Assembly (NCBI RefSeq): GCF_019139535.1
Contig: NZ_CP077073.1
Span: 5,050,501 to 5,114,500 of the forward strand
Direction of reading: 5' to 3'
Length of the DNA: 64,000 nt
Origin: Pseudomonas muyukensis
GTDB taxonomy: Bacteria; Pseudomonadota; Gammaproteobacteria; Pseudomonadales; Pseudomonadaceae
Shown here: positions 28,749 to 38,401 of the stretch, piece after piece
How positions within the stretch are numbered: position 1 is the first letter of the stretch
How the letters are laid out: each line of letters opens with the position of its first letter
Position numbers and translations under genes: made by a program
Notes under the pieces: generated by a model
The model's input: only the letters and a program-made list of their open reading frames with translations
The model's database searches: none
Told to the model about the DNA's origin: nothing

Positions 28749-30092
28749 TCAGAATGACGACTGAATCTTCAAGCCCGCGACCAGCGCGTTGTCCACCTCG
28801 TCGACACCGCCCGGGCTCTTGATGTACTGCAGGTTGGGGCGCACGGTCAGCCAGTTGGTGACGTGGAAGCCGTAGTAGAGCTCGGCGTTGTATTCAGTAC
28901 GTTGCAGCGGCATGAAGCCTGGGTTGTCGTAGTCGTTGATGCCGGACTGGGCGTTGAGCAGTTCGGCGCGCTTTTTCACGTCGTCGTTGACGTGGATACG
29001 GGCGATGCCGAAACCGATGTCGTCCTTGGGCCGGGCATCGAAGGCGCCCTTGTAGACCAGGCCAACCTGCTGGTAGTTGTCGACCACGTTGGTGGCCTTG
29101 TCGTGCACGGTGAAGTTGGCGAACAGGCTCAAGCCACGGTTGACATCACCGGCCTGGGCAGTGACCTGCTGCTGCGCCACCACCCACCAGCCATGCTTGC
29201 TGGAGTGCGACTTGAACGCCGCGCCGGTCAGTGCCTGCGGGTTGCCGTTGACGTCGTCGTACACGTCGTCGGCCTTGGCGGTGCTGTAGTAGTAACCCAG
29301 GCGGTATTCGCCGGGCAGGCCGTTGACCTTGGGCGACCACACCGCCTCCACTGGCAGGATCGCGCCCTTGGTGCCGCTGCCGCTGAGCTTGAAGCCGTTG
29401 CCGGTCTCCAGGTTCGACGGGTTCTGCTCGAAGGCGCCAACCTGGACGAAGAATTGCGGGGTGATGTTGTACTTGACCCGCAGCGCCCACTGGCTGACCG
29501 GCCAGTTGTACCAGATACCGCCAACCCAGTTGCCCACCTGCGAGCCGCAGAACGCCAGGTTCTGGAAGTCGCAGGGGAAGCTGTTGAAGTCCTCGCCCTC
29601 GCCGAAGCGGCCGAATTTCACATCCAGCGCGCCGTCGAAGTACTTCTGCTTGATCCACATCTGGGTCAGGCGCCAGGTCTGGCCCCGGCCCCAGACTTCC
29701 TGCACCGAGCTGAACTGCCCGGCACGTGGGTCGCTGATGCGGTCGTTGGACAGGTTGCGGCCGCTACGCTCGGTGATCGCCAGCTTGAACTCGGTGTCCT
29801 TCCAGCCGAAGATCTTTTCCAGGTCCAGGTGCGCGCCGAGGGCGAACTGATCGCTGTAGCGCGCGGTCTTGTCGTCGTTGTAGCCGCCGTGCAGGTTGCC
29901 GGCCACCTCGCCCACATAATCGAGGGTGAAGTCATAACCCTTCTCCAGCAGCTCGGTGCGAGTGCCGCCCCAGTCGCCGGTCATCCATTTCGATTCCGAC
30001 GAGAAAGCCTCGGCGGCCTGGGCCCCGCTGCTGCCGACCACGGCCAGCAACGCCAGCGAGCCCAGTGTCCTGATGCGATTGCGATGTTCCAT
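28749..30092 (-). CDS. oprB: OprB carbohydrate-selective porin
   Basis: Outer-membrane channel for glucose and other sugars. It has 447 residues. The signal peptide is RTLGSLALLAVVGSSGAQA, with cleavage after Ala about 26. The mature barrel has KWMTGDWGGTRTELLEKGYD, the OprB family opening, and ends KIQSSF with terminal Phe. The start MEHRNRIRTLGS at 30092; the frame upstream reads into a REP element and is not coding. It lies downstream of gtsD, separated by a REP copy. Confidence 0.96.
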   Translation of the reverse strand: MEHRNRIRTLGSLALLAVVGSSGAQAAEAFSSESKWMTGDWGGTRTELLEKGYDFTLDYVGEVAGNLHGGYNDDKTARYSDQFALGAHLDLEKIFGWKDTEFKLAITERSGRNLSNDRISDPRAGQFSSVQEVWGRGQTWRLTQMWIKQKYFDGALDVKFGRFGEGEDFNSFPCDFQNLAFCGSQVGNWVGGIWYNWPVSQWALRVKYNITPQFFVQVGAFEQNPSNLETGNGFKLSGSGTKGAILPVEAVWSPKVNGLPGEYRLGYYYSTAKADDVYDDVNGNPQALTGAAFKSHSSKHGWWVVAQQQVTAQAGDVNRGLSLFANFTVHDKATNVVDNYQQVGLVYKGAFDARPKDDIGFGIARIHVNDDVKKRAELLNAQSGINDYDNPGFMPLQRTEYNAELYYGFHVTNWLTVRPNLQYIKSPGGVDEVDNALVAGLKIQSSF

Positions 30093-30102
30093 CCCTTTGC
30101 GT

Positions 30103-30119
30103 CCTCTTTTCTTGTTATT
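30103..30119 (-). promoter_or_regulatory. Hfq/Crc-like CA motif before oprB
   Basis: Minus-strand AATAACAAGAAAAGAGG overlaps the ribosome-binding region of oprB. Confidence 0.5.
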
Positions 30120-30144
30120 AACAGAACGGTTTAACGGCGCGGGT

Positions 30145-30261
30145 CTGTAGGAGCGGCCTTGTGTCGCGATAGGGCTGCGAAGCGGCCCCAGGATCTGCGC
30201 ATCCCGCACAATTGCCGGGGCTGCTTTGCAGCCCTTTCGCGACACAAGGCCGCTCCTACAG
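30145..30261. repeat. REP palindrome pair between gtsD and oprB
   Basis: CTGTAGGAGCGGCCTTGTGT to its inverse ending CCGCTCCTACAG. Intra-operonic position; may act as an mRNA stability barrier protecting gtsABCD. Confidence 0.9.
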
Positions 30262-30277
30262 GGTACGACCGCCGTCC

Positions 30278-31426
30278 TTAACGGCCTTTGAAACGCGTCA
30301 CGTTGTCCTTTATGGCGGTGGCGGCAAGATCCAAGCGTTCGCCGCTACTGGCGTCGAACAGCAGCACCCGCGCCGGGTCGAACTGCAAGTCGAGGCTGTC
30401 GCCGACCCGGCACGCCACATCCGGCGCCAGGCGGCAGCAGACCTTGGTCTGGTTGAGGGTGACGAACACCAGCAGGTCCGGCCCGGTGGGTTCGGTCACC
30501 TGCACCTCGGCGCGGATACCCGGCAGGCCATTGCCCTGCGCGGTGCCCAGGCTGATCTGCTCCGGACGCACGCCAAGGATCACTTCACGCCCCTCCAGCT
30601 CGGCCGCCGCTACGCCCAGCGGCAGCTCGCAGCGCGCCTGACCGCTGTCGAGCAGGGCCAGCACGCGACCTTCCTGGCGGCTCAGGCGCACCGGAATGAA
30701 GTTCATCGGCGGCGAACCGATGAAGCTGGCGACGAACAGGTTGGCCGGGTCGTTGTAGATCTGCTGCGGCGTGCCGAACTGCTGGATGATGCCGTCCTTC
30801 ATCACCGCCACCTTGTCACCGAGCGTCATCGCTTCGATCTGGTCGTGGGTGACGTACACCGTGGTGGTCTTCAGGCGCTGGTGCATCAGCTTGATCTCGG
30901 TGCGCATCTCCACCCGCAGCTTGGCGTCCAGGTTCGACAGCGGTTCGTCGAACAGGTAGATCTTCGGCCGCCGCGCCAGTGCCCGGCCCATGGCCACGCG
31001 CTGCTGCTGGCCGCCGGACAGCTGGCCGGGCTTGCGCGCCAGCAAGTGCTCGATCTGCAGCAGCTTGGCCACCCGCGCCACCTCGTCGTCGATGGCCGCC
31101 TGGGGCAGCTTGCGGATCTTCAGGCCGAAGGCGATGTTGTCGCGCACGTTCATGGTCGGGTACAGCGCGTAAGACTGAAACACCATGGCGATGTCGCGAT
31201 CCTTGGGGCTCATGCCGCTGACATCCGCGTCGTCGATGAGGATCGCCCCGCCGCTGATGCTTTCCAGGCCGGCGATGCAGTTCATCAGTGTCGACTTGCC
31301 ACATCCCGAGGGGCCGACCAGGATCAGGAACTCGCCGTCCTTGATCGCCAGCTGGATGTCCTTGAGCGTGTCCGGCAAGCCCGCGCCGTAGGTCTTGTGC
31401 ACATTGCGAAGTTCGAGTGTTGCCAT
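30278..31426 (-). CDS. gtsD: Glucose ABC transporter, ATP-binding protein
   Basis: The ATPase that powers periplasmic glucose import. 382 residues, MalK/UgpC type. Walker A is GPSGCGKST (about 37-45), the signature [15 protein letters not shown], Walker B and D-loop [15 protein letters not shown], and the switch His is in [12 protein letters not shown]-terminal TOBE regulatory domain is present (about 235-382). It starts 3 nt after the gtsC stop. Confidence 0.96.
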   Translation of the reverse strand: MATLELRNVHKTYGAGLPDTLKDIQLAIKDGEFLILVGPSGCGKSTLMNCIAGLESISGGAILIDDADVSGMSPKDRDIAMVFQSYALYPTMNVRDNIAFGLKIRKLPQAAIDDEVARVAKLLQIEHLLARKPGQLSGGQQQRVAMGRALARRPKIYLFDEPLSNLDAKLRVEMRTEIKLMHQRLKTTTVYVTHDQIEAMTLGDKVAVMKDGIIQQFGTPQQIYNDPANLFVASFIGSPPMNFIPVRLSRQEGRVLALLDSGQARCELPLGVAAAELEGREVILGVRPEQISLGTAQGNGLPGIRAEVQVTEPTGPDLLVFVTLNQTKVCCRLAPDVACRVGDSLDLQFDPARVLLFDASSGERLDLAATAIKDNVTRFKGR

Positions 31427-31429
31427 GAC

Positions 31430-32275
31430 TTACCCCTTGACCGCGCCGGCAGTCAGCCCGCGCACGAAATACTTGCCTGCGACCACATAGACCAGCAGCG
31501 TCGGCAGCCCGGCGATCATCGCCGCAGCCATGTCGACGTTGTACTCCTTGGCCCCGGTGCTGGTGTTGACCAGGTTGTTGAGGGCCACGGTGATCGGTTG
31601 CGAGTCGCCGCTGGAGAACACCACGCCGAACAGGAAGTCGTTCCAGATCTGGGTGAACTGCCAGATCAGGCAGACCATGACGATCGGCGTCGACATCGGC
31701 AGGATGATCCGCCCGAAGATGGTGAAGAACCCGGCGCCATCCAGGCGCGCGGCCTTGACCAGCGCCTCGGGGATGCTCACGTAGTAGTTGCGAAAGAACA
31801 GCGTGGTGAAGGCCAGGCCATAGACCACATGCACCAGCACCAGTCCGCTGGTGGTGCTGGCCAGGCCCAGCTTGCCGAGGGTGAACGAGGCCGGCAGCAG
31901 CACGGTCTGGAACGGCAGGAAGCAGCCGAACAGCAGCAGGCCGAAGAACAGCTGCGAGCCACGGAAGCGCCACATCGACAACACATAGCCATTGAGCGCG
32001 CCGATGGCCGTGGAGATCAGCACCGCCGGCACGGTGATCAGGATCGAGTTGAGGAAATAGCCGTTGACCGTGGCCCAGGCCTTGGCCCAGCCAATGCCGG
32101 TGAATGCCGCCGGCCAGCTCAGCAGGTTGCCGCTGCCGATGTCTTCGGGGGTCTTGAAGCTGGTCAGCAGCATGACCACCAATGGCACCAGGTACAGCAG
32201 CACCGCCAGCAGCAGCACTGCGTGGATCGCAAGGCGGCCGGGGTTCAGCGCGGGTTTGTCGACAGGACTAGTCAT
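31430..32275 (-). CDS. gtsC: Glucose ABC transporter permease
   Basis: 281 residues, six predicted TM segments, MalG-type. The EAA loop is EALVKAARLDGAGFFTIFGR near residue 190, contacting the ATPase. The start MTSPVDKPALNPG at 32275 overlaps the end of gtsB by 8 nt; an upstream frame extension reads through gtsB and is spurious. Confidence 0.96.
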   Translation of the reverse strand: MTSPVDKPALNPGRLAIHAVLLLAVLLYLVPLVVMLLTSFKTPEDIGSGNLLSWPAAFTGIGWAKAWATVNGYFLNSILITVPAVLISTAIGALNGYVLSMWRFRGSQLFFGLLLFGCFLPFQTVLLPASFTLGKLGLASTTSGLVLVHVVYGLAFTTLFFRNYYVSIPEALVKAARLDGAGFFTIFGRIILPMSTPIVMVCLIWQFTQIWNDFLFGVVFSSGDSQPITVALNNLVNTSTGAKEYNVDMAAAMIAGLPTLLVYVVAGKYFVRGLTAGAVKG

Positions 32276-33176
32276 GGCGTTTGCCCCGCAGTTCGGAGTA
32301 CAGATAGGGAACGATGATCGCCAGGATCGCGCCCAGCATGAGGATGGCGCTGGCCGAACCCATGCCCATCTGCCCACGGCTGAAGGTGAACGAATACATG
32401 AACATCGCCGGCAGGTCCGAGGAGTAGCCCGGCCCGCCCGCGGTCATCGCCGCGACCAGGTCGAAGCTCTTGATGGCGATGTGCGCCAGGATCATCAGCG
32501 CGCTGAAGAACACCGGGCGCAGGCTGGGCAGCACCACGGTCCAGTAGATGCGCGGCAGGCTGGCGCCGTCGAGTTGGGCGGCGCGGATGATCGACGGGTC
32601 GACGCCGCGCAGGCCAGCGAGGAACATCGCCATGATGAAGCCCGAGGCCTGCCACACGGCAGCGATCACCAGGCAGTAGACCACTCGGTCGGGGTCGATC
32701 AGCCAGTCCAGGCGAAAGCCTTCCCAGCCCCAGTCGCGCAGCAGCTTGTCCAGGCCCATGCCGGGGTTGAGCAGCCACTTCCAGGCGGTACCGGTGACGA
32801 TCATCGACAGCGCCATGGGGTAGAGGTAAATGGTGCGGATAAAGCCTTCGCGGCGGATGCGCTGGTCGAGCAGCACGGCGAGGAACACGCCGATGGCCAG
32901 GGTGATGCCGATGAACAGGCCGCCGAACAGCAGCAGGTTCTTGCTCGCCACCCACCAGCGGTCGTTGTCGAACAGCCGGGCGTACTGCGCCAGGCCCGCC
33001 CACTTGTAGGTGGGCAGGAAAGTCGAGGTGGTGAACGAGAGGACGAAGGTCCACAAAATGTAGCCGTAGAAGCCCACCAGGACGATGAACATGCTCGGCG
33101 CCAGCACCAGTTTCGGTAGCCAGCGCTGCAGCGCGTCCAGGGGGGAAGCCCGCAGGCGGGCGGTTGCTGTGGTCAT
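32268..33176 (-). CDS. gtsB: Glucose ABC transporter permease
   Basis: 302 residues, six TM segments, MalF-type. The EAA loop carries GVDPSIIRAAQLDGASLPRI. A short hairpin TCGTTTCGAAAACGA (33188-33202) sits just before the start, and a REP copy separates it from gtsA. It forms the membrane pore with GtsC. Confidence 0.96.
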   Translation of the reverse strand: MTTATARLRASPLDALQRWLPKLVLAPSMFIVLVGFYGYILWTFVLSFTTSTFLPTYKWAGLAQYARLFDNDRWWVASKNLLLFGGLFIGITLAIGVFLAVLLDQRIRREGFIRTIYLYPMALSMIVTGTAWKWLLNPGMGLDKLLRDWGWEGFRLDWLIDPDRVVYCLVIAAVWQASGFIMAMFLAGLRGVDPSIIRAAQLDGASLPRIYWTVVLPSLRPVFFSALMILAHIAIKSFDLVAAMTAGGPGYSSDLPAMFMYSFTFSRGQMGMGSASAILMLGAILAIIVPYLYSELRGKRHD

Positions 33177-33210
33177 GGTTCATGATCTCGTTTCGAAAAC
33201 GAACATAGCC

Positions 33211-33294
33211 CTGTAGGAGCGGCTTTAGCCGCGATCACCCGCGAAGCGGGTGACGGACACCGCGTTGCCTGCATCGTGGCTGAAGCCGCGCCTA
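33211..33294. repeat. REP variant between gtsA and gtsB
   Basis: CTGTAGGAGCGGCTTTAGCC at one end; GGCTGAAGCCGCGCCTAC at the other, touching the gtsA stop codon. A diverged REP. Its place between a binding-protein gene and a permease gene suggests a role in differential mRNA stability. Confidence 0.8.
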
Positions 33295-34578
33295 CTGAGC
33301 CGCCTTCACCGCCGCGTAGAGCTTCTTCGCCGCATCGGCAGGATCGGCCTTGGGATCGTTGATGTAGTTGGTCACCACATCGAAGAACGCGCCCTGTACC
33401 GCCAGGCTGGTGGCCATGTTGTGCGCCATGCTCGGTTGCAGTCCGCCAGTCTTGGCGTCGGCCAGGAAGTCCTTGGCCGCAGTCTGGGCGCAGCTGTCGA
33501 AGCCGTATTTGCCCATGTCGGCAAGCATGTCGTTGCGCACCGGGATCGAGCCCTTGTTGATGCTGAAGACCTTCTGGAAGTCCTCGCCCAATACCTTGCG
33601 CGCGATGTCCTGCTGGCCCGCCGCAGTACCCTTGTCCTTCTGCTTGAACACCACCAGCGAGTCGATGTTGTAGAGGAAGGCCTGGTCGGTGCCGGGGAAG
33701 GCCACGCACTGGTAGTCCTTGCCGGCGGTCTTCTTGGCCAGGGTCCACTCGCTCTTGGCCCAGTCGCCCATGATCTGCATGCCGGCCTTGCCGTTGATGA
33801 CCTTGCCCGCTTCCAGGTTCCAGTCCTGGCCCTTGCCGTCGGGGTCCATGTAGGTGGCGACCTTCTTCAGCTCGGTGAGGGCCTTGACCATTGCCGGGCC
33901 GGTCAGGGCATCCTTGTCCAGCTCGACCAGGGCCTTCCTGTACCCGTCAACGCCCATGACCGAGAGCACCACGCTCTCGAACACCGTGCTGTCCTGCCAC
34001 GGCTGGCCACCGTGGGCCAGCGGGATGAAACCGGCGGCCTTGAGCTTGTCGGCGGCGGCGTAGAATTCGTCGAGATTGCTCGGGGCCTTGTCGATACCGG
34101 CCTTCTTGAACACCTGCGGGTTGATCCACAGCCAGTTGATGCGGTGGATGTTGACCGGCACGGCCACGTAGTCACCGTCGTACTTCACGGTGTCGGCCAC
34201 TTTCTTGTCGAGCAGGCTGTCCCACTTTTCTTGCTTGGCCACCTCCTTGAGTACGTCGGGATCGAGCAGCCCGGTGGCAGCCCAGTCCTGGATATCCGGG
34301 CCCTTGATCTGCGCGACTCCAGGCGGGTTGCCGGCCACGGCGCGGCTCTTGAGCACGGTCATGGCGGTGGCGCCACCGCCACCGGCAACGGCGCCGTCCT
34401 TCCAGGTGAAGCCATCTTTCTCGACCTGGGCCTTGAGCACATCCACCGCGGCCTTTTCACCGCCGGAGGTCCACCAATGGACGACTTCCACGCTGCCTTT
34501 GGAGTCGGCGGCCTGGGCACTGAGGGAGAACAGGGAAGCGAAGGAGATCGCGGCGGCGAGACGAAGCGTTGGATGCAT
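33292..34578 (-). CDS. gtsA: Glucose ABC transporter periplasmic binding protein
   Basis: Captures glucose in the periplasm for GtsBCD. 428 residues with signal peptide [20 protein letters not shown], cleaved after about residue 23. SBP family 1 features include [15 protein letters not shown] at the mature N-terminus. The true start is MHPTLRLAA at 34578 with AAAGG upstream; the open frame runs about 200 codons further without biological meaning. First gene of the gts operon, with an Hfq/Crc-like motif at its RBS. Confidence 0.97.
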   Translation of the reverse strand: MHPTLRLAAAISFASLFSLSAQAADSKGSVEVVHWWTSGGEKAAVDVLKAQVEKDGFTWKDGAVAGGGGATAMTVLKSRAVAGNPPGVAQIKGPDIQDWAATGLLDPDVLKEVAKQEKWDSLLDKKVADTVKYDGDYVAVPVNIHRINWLWINPQVFKKAGIDKAPSNLDEFYAAADKLKAAGFIPLAHGGQPWQDSTVFESVVLSVMGVDGYRKALVELDKDALTGPAMVKALTELKKVATYMDPDGKGQDWNLEAGKVINGKAGMQIMGDWAKSEWTLAKKTAGKDYQCVAFPGTDQAFLYNIDSLVVFKQKDKGTAAGQQDIARKVLGEDFQKVFSINKGSIPVRNDMLADMGKYGFDSCAQTAAKDFLADAKTGGLQPSMAHNMATSLAVQGAFFDVVTNYINDPKADPADAAKKLYAAVKAAQ

Positions 34579-34585
34579 GGGAATA

Positions 34586-34599
34586 CCTTTCTTGTTGTT
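34586..34599 (-). promoter_or_regulatory. Hfq/Crc-like CA motif before gtsA
   Basis: Minus-strand AACAACAAGAAAGG overlapping the RBS; a strong AANAANAA match in a sugar-uptake gene. Confidence 0.6.
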
Positions 34600-34693
34600 A
34601 TGCGCGGCAAGACTGTCGCTTGCATGGCATGGAGTGTAGGGAGGTCGCGCGCGGCGCCAGGTAACGAACGGATGGGCGAATGTCATCAGTTGG

Positions 34694-35911
34694 TTACATA
34701 GCCAGGGCGCAAGCCAAGCTGGGCGCCAACGGCAGGCGTGGCAGCAGCAGCGCCTGCAGGGCGTGATAAAGGTCGGGCTTGCCACCCCAGATACGCGCGC
34801 TGGGCTGGTTGGACGGGTCGAGCTCGTGGTGCCAGCTGCCATGCACGGGGTCGATGAAGTGCGCGGCGATGAACTCCCAGAAGCAGCGATACCAACCCTC
34901 GTACTGCGCCTCGCCGGTGCGTTGCAGCAGGGCCGCGGCGCAGGCGCTGGCCTCGGCATGCACCCAGTGCAGGCGCTCGCGCACCACTGGGCGCTCGTGC
35001 CAGTCGAGGGTATAGACCAACCCCGGCGCGCCATCGGCTTGCCAAGCATGGCGGCAGGCACCGTCGAACAGGCCCCTGGCGGCCGGCAGCAATGAGCTGG
35101 GCACCGGCAACCGCGCCCGTTGCAGGGCCGCCTCCAGGTGCAGCACCAGGCGCGCCCATTCGAAGGCATGACCTGGCGTGGTGCCGTAGGGACGAAAGCC
35201 ATCGGCGGGGTTGTCGCGGTTGTAGTCGGGCAATGGCTGCCAGTGCGCGTCGAAATGCTCGGTGACCCGAAAACCGTCGGCGGCGGCCTGGGCGAGGATC
35301 AAGCGTTCGACGATCCGCAGGGCGCGGCGCAGCCACCGCGTGTCGCCGGTCACATCGGCCAGGGCGAGAAACGCTTCGACGCCGTGCATGTTGCTGTTGG
35401 CGCCCCGGTAAGCCTCCACCTGCCGCCAGTCGCGGGAGAACGACTCGCGCCAGGCGCCCTGCTCCTCGCACCAGAAGCGCTGCTCGATGACCTGGACCAC
35501 TGCATCCAGCAGGGCCTGGGCCTGTGTGACACCCGCCACCAGCGCCGAGCTGGCGGCCAGGGCGACGAAGGCATGCAGGTAGGCGGCCTTGGCGGTGTCG
35601 CCATGACCTTCGGGCTGCGCGTACCAGCCATCGTGCTCCTGGTCGCGCAGCGGGCCTTGCAGGGCCTGGACACCATGCTCGACCAGTTCGCGACACCCCG
35701 GCACACCCTGGATATGCGCCAGGGCGAAGCTGTGGCTCATGCGCGCGGTGTTCAAGGTCTCGGCCAGGGCGCAACGGGGCAGACGACCTGCGTCGTCGAG
35801 GTTGCCGAAACCCTGGGGCAGGCGCGAGGCTCTAGCGAAGGCAAGCAGGCGCAGGGCCTCGGCGTCGAGCCAGGCACGGTGTGTCGGGGAGTCGATCCAG
35901 CGGTTGGCCAT
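34694..35911 (-). CDS. AGE-family aldose-ketose isomerase/epimerase
   Basis: 405 residues, N-acylglucosamine 2-epimerase/mannose isomerase/YihS superfamily ((alpha/alpha)6 barrel). Key motifs: [12 protein letters not shown] with His and Glu, [16 protein letters not shown] with His and Glu, and [13 protein letters not shown] near the end. It probably isomerises mannose/fructose-type sugars or epimerises hexoses, feeding the glucose pathway. It lies 115 nt upstream of gtsA on the same strand and has an A-rich Hfq/Crc-like motif at its start. The substrate is undetermined. Confidence 0.85.
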   Translation of the reverse strand: MANRWIDSPTHRAWLDAEALRLLAFARASRLPQGFGNLDDAGRLPRCALAETLNTARMSHSFALAHIQGVPGCRELVEHGVQALQGPLRDQEHDGWYAQPEGHGDTAKAAYLHAFVALAASSALVAGVTQAQALLDAVVQVIEQRFWCEEQGAWRESFSRDWRQVEAYRGANSNMHGVEAFLALADVTGDTRWLRRALRIVERLILAQAAADGFRVTEHFDAHWQPLPDYNRDNPADGFRPYGTTPGHAFEWARLVLHLEAALQRARLPVPSSLLPAARGLFDGACRHAWQADGAPGLVYTLDWHERPVVRERLHWVHAEASACAAALLQRTGEAQYEGWYRCFWEFIAAHFIDPVHGSWHHELDPSNQPSARIWGGKPDLYHALQALLLPRLPLAPSLACALAM

Positions 35912-35920
35912 GGGCGATGT

Positions 35921-35936
35921 CTTCCTTGTTGTTGTC
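35921..35936 (-). promoter_or_regulatory. Hfq/Crc-like CA motif before the AGE gene
   Basis: Minus-strand GACAACAACAAGGAAG, ending nine bases before the start codon and including the likely Shine-Dalgarno. Confidence 0.6.
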
Positions 35937-36014
35937 AGCCGAGTCTAGTCAGCCGTCCTGGCTGGCATGTCACGAAGGCTCGACGAATTGTCACCATGTA
36001 GTGACATCAGGCCC

Positions 36015-36147
36015 CTGTAGGAGCGGCCTTGTGTCGCGAAAGGGCTGCGAAGCAGCCCCAGCAATTTCAGTATCTGCGCCGAGATCCTGGGGCCGCTCTG
36101 CGGCCCTTTCCGACCGGTCCGACGCCTCGGCAAGGCCGCTCCTACAG
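36015..36147. repeat. REP palindrome pair
   Basis: CTGTAGGAGCGGCCTTGTGT at the left; the right arm is a variant in which CGACACAAGGCC is replaced by a CCGACCGGTCCGACGCC segment before AAGGCCGCTCCTACAG. Located between gltS and the AGE gene. Confidence 0.85.
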
Positions 36148-36156
36148 GGGATCGCG

Positions 36157-37611
36157 TCATTCGGCTGTACGGGGTAGGTACAAGGTCACCCGCAACCCAC
36201 CCTCACGCAGGTTGAACAGGCTCACCTCGCCACCATGGCTGTGGGCGATGTTGCGCGCGATCCCCAGCCCCAGCCCATAGCCCTGCTGCTGCCCGGCCAG
36301 CCGGAAGTGCGGCTCGAAGACCTGCTCCAGGCGCTGTTCCGGCACCCCCGGCCCCTGGTCGTCCACCTGCAGGACGAAGCTCTCGGCACTGTCGAGGATC
36401 CGCAGCTGCGCCCGTTCGCCGTACTTGATGGCGTTGTCGATCAGGTTGCCGATGCAGCGCCGCAACGCCAGTGACTTGCCCAAATACGGCGCCAGCGCCC
36501 GTCCCTCGAGGGTGATGCGACCATCGCCCAGGTAAGGCTCGGCGAGCATCTCCAGCACCTGGTTGAGGTCGATCGGCTCGATGTTCTCGTGAATGTCGGT
36601 GTCCTTCACGCACTGCAAGGCGCCCTTGACCAGCAGCTCCAGCTCGTCGAGGTCGCGGCTGAATTTCGCTTGCAGTTGCTCGTCCTCGAGCAGTTCGACC
36701 CGCAGGCGCAGGCGGGTGATCGGCGTGCGCAGGTCGTGGGACACCGCACTGAACAGCTGGGCGCGCTCGGTCAGGTAGCGGCTGATGCGCTCGCGCATGC
36801 TGTTGAATGCCCGCCCCACCTCGACCACCTCGCTGCCGCCGCCCTCGGCCACCGGCGCCACGTCGGCGCCCAGCGACAACTCCCGCGCCGCCCGCGCCAG
36901 GCGCTTGAGCGGCCGGCTCTGCCAGTGCACCAGCAAACCGATGAACAGCAACAACAAGGCAGTGGTCAGGGCGATGAAGCCGATCTGCTGGCGCGGCAGG
37001 CGCTCGGCCTCGAGGCTGGTGTAGGGCTCGGGCAGCAACGAGGCGATGTACAGCCACTCGCCTTCGCCCAGGCGGATCTGGGTCACCAGCACCGGGGGGT
37101 TGAGCGGTTCCAGGGTCAACGAGTAGTGCGCCCAGGAGCGAGGCAGCTCATCGAGTTTCAGGCCGCTGTTGAAGATGCGCAGATCGTCCGGGCTGACGAA
37201 TTCGACGGAAATCTCCATCTGCTGGCCCAGGCGCTCGTGCAGCACGTCCTGGAACACCTCGATCACCGCCTGCTTGCGCGGCGTCACCGGCAGCACCGAC
37301 ATGTCCAGCGGCTTGACGTTGAGCGAGACGAAAAAGCGCGTGCCGCCCATGCTGCGCAACTGGTCGAGGACCATCGGCCGATACGCCACCGGCAACGAGC
37401 GGAAGTAGCTGACGCTGGCGCTCATCGAGTGGGCCAGGCTGCTGGCGCTGGCGCGCAATCCCTGCAACTGGCTGGCGCGCAACTGCGCCACCCAGATCAG
37501 GCTCGACAAGCCCTGGGCCAGCAACACCACCAGCAAGGTGAGCAGCAGCATGCGCCCCAGCAGCGAGCGCGGCAGCAGGCGCCAGCGCCCGTCGCTAGCC
37601 CGCGCAGACAT
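36157..37611 (-). CDS. gltS: GltS/GtrS sensor histidine kinase
   Basis: Inner-membrane sensor pairing with GltR. About 484 residues. TM1 is near 20-42 (MLLLTLLVVLLAQGLSSLIW), followed by a periplasmic sensing domain of about 140 residues, TM2 (GFIALTTALLLLFIGLLV), HAMP, the phospho-His in FSAVSHDLRTPITRLR, and ATPase boxes NLIDNAIKYG, DQGPG and GYGLGLGIA. In Pseudomonas it senses 2-ketogluconate/6-phosphogluconate and, with GltR, controls glucose uptake and edd/gap genes. It overlaps gltR by 17 nt; the start MSARASDG is favoured over one nine codons upstream. Confidence 0.92.
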   Translation of the reverse strand: MSARASDGRWRLLPRSLLGRMLLLTLLVVLLAQGLSSLIWVAQLRASQLQGLRASASSLAHSMSASVSYFRSLPVAYRPMVLDQLRSMGGTRFFVSLNVKPLDMSVLPVTPRKQAVIEVFQDVLHERLGQQMEISVEFVSPDDLRIFNSGLKLDELPRSWAHYSLTLEPLNPPVLVTQIRLGEGEWLYIASLLPEPYTSLEAERLPRQQIGFIALTTALLLLFIGLLVHWQSRPLKRLARAARELSLGADVAPVAEGGGSEVVEVGRAFNSMRERISRYLTERAQLFSAVSHDLRTPITRLRLRVELLEDEQLQAKFSRDLDELELLVKGALQCVKDTDIHENIEPIDLNQVLEMLAEPYLGDGRITLEGRALAPYLGKSLALRRCIGNLIDNAIKYGERAQLRILDSAESFVLQVDDQGPGVPEQRLEQVFEPHFRLAGQQQGYGLGLGIARNIAHSHGGEVSLFNLREGGLRVTLYLPRTAE

Positions 37612-38317
37612 GGGCCGCCAGCAGGTAGCCACTGCCACGCACGGTGCGGATCAGCCGCGGCGGCTTGTCGGTGTCGCGCAGGCGTTGGCGCAGGCGGCTC
37701 ACCGCCATGTCGACGATACGGTCCAGTGGCATCGGCTCGCGGCCCCGGGTGGCGTTGCCGATGGTGTCGCGGTCGAGGATCTGTTGTGGGTGGTCGAGGA
37801 ACAGCTTGAGCAAGGCGAAGTCAGCACCGGAGAGAATCACCTCCTCGCCGTCGCGGTGGAACAGGCGATGGCTGACGGTGTCCAGGCGCCAGTCGTCGAA
37901 GGCCAGCACGGCACTGGCCGGCGCGGCCTGGCCGAAGTCGGCGCGGCGCAGCAGGGCCTTGATCCGCGCCTGCAACTCGCGCGGGCTGAAGGGCTTGCCC
38001 AGGTAGTCGTCGGCGCCCAGCTCCAGGCCGATGACCCGGTCGGCCTCATCGGAGCTGGCGGTGAGCATGATGATCGGTACCCGTGCCTGGCGCGGGTGCT
38101 GGCGCACCCAGCGGCACAGGCTGAAACCATCCTCGTCGGGCAGCATCACGTCGAGGATCACCAGGTCGTAGGGGGTGGCGTCCAGGGCGCGGCGAAAGCC
38201 CTGGCCATCGGGTTCGGCATGGACCTGCAAGCCGCAGCGGGCAAGGTAGGTCTGCAACAGTTCGCGGATATCCTGGTCGTCGTCGACCATCAGGATCGAT
38301 TTGCCGGCAGTGGTCAC
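37595..38317 (-). CDS. gltR: GltR response regulator, OmpR family
   Basis: 240 residues. Receiver domain with acidic pocket VDDD (11-14 region), phospho-acceptor Asp55 in VILDVMLPDEDG and Lys in GKPFSPREL. The C-terminal winged HTH has SRLRQRLRDTDKPPRLIRTV, then RGSGYLLA. Regulates gtsABCD-oprB and the glucose-phosphorylation genes. Follows glk by 84 nt and is translationally coupled to gltS. Confidence 0.95.
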   Translation of the reverse strand: MTTAGKSILMVDDDQDIRELLQTYLARCGLQVHAEPDGQGFRRALDATPYDLVILDVMLPDEDGFSLCRWVRQHPRQARVPIIMLTASSDEADRVIGLELGADDYLGKPFSPRELQARIKALLRRADFGQAAPASAVLAFDDWRLDTVSHRLFHRDGEEVILSGADFALLKLFLDHPQQILDRDTIGNATRGREPMPLDRIVDMAVSRLRQRLRDTDKPPRLIRTVRGSGYLLAAHVCAG

Positions 38318-38364
38318 AATGGTCAGCCCTCTTGTAAACGCAGGTCTTCATGCCTGCTGTTGGG

Positions 38365-38401
38365 TCCTCATCGCGGGGCAGGCCCGCTCCCTCGATGAGG
38401 A
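38365..38401. other. Hairpin between glk and gltR
   Basis: TCCTCATCG (38365-38373) pairs with CGATGAGGA (38393-38401), enclosing GGGCAGGCCCGCTCCC, a sequence shared with the inverted repeat at 47003-47061. Probably a REP-type remnant. Confidence 0.6.

Noticed and set aside
34579..35202. N-terminal extension of gtsA by about 200 codons
   Set aside because: It reads through the AGE-family gene in another frame; the signal peptide and RBS fix the start at 34578.
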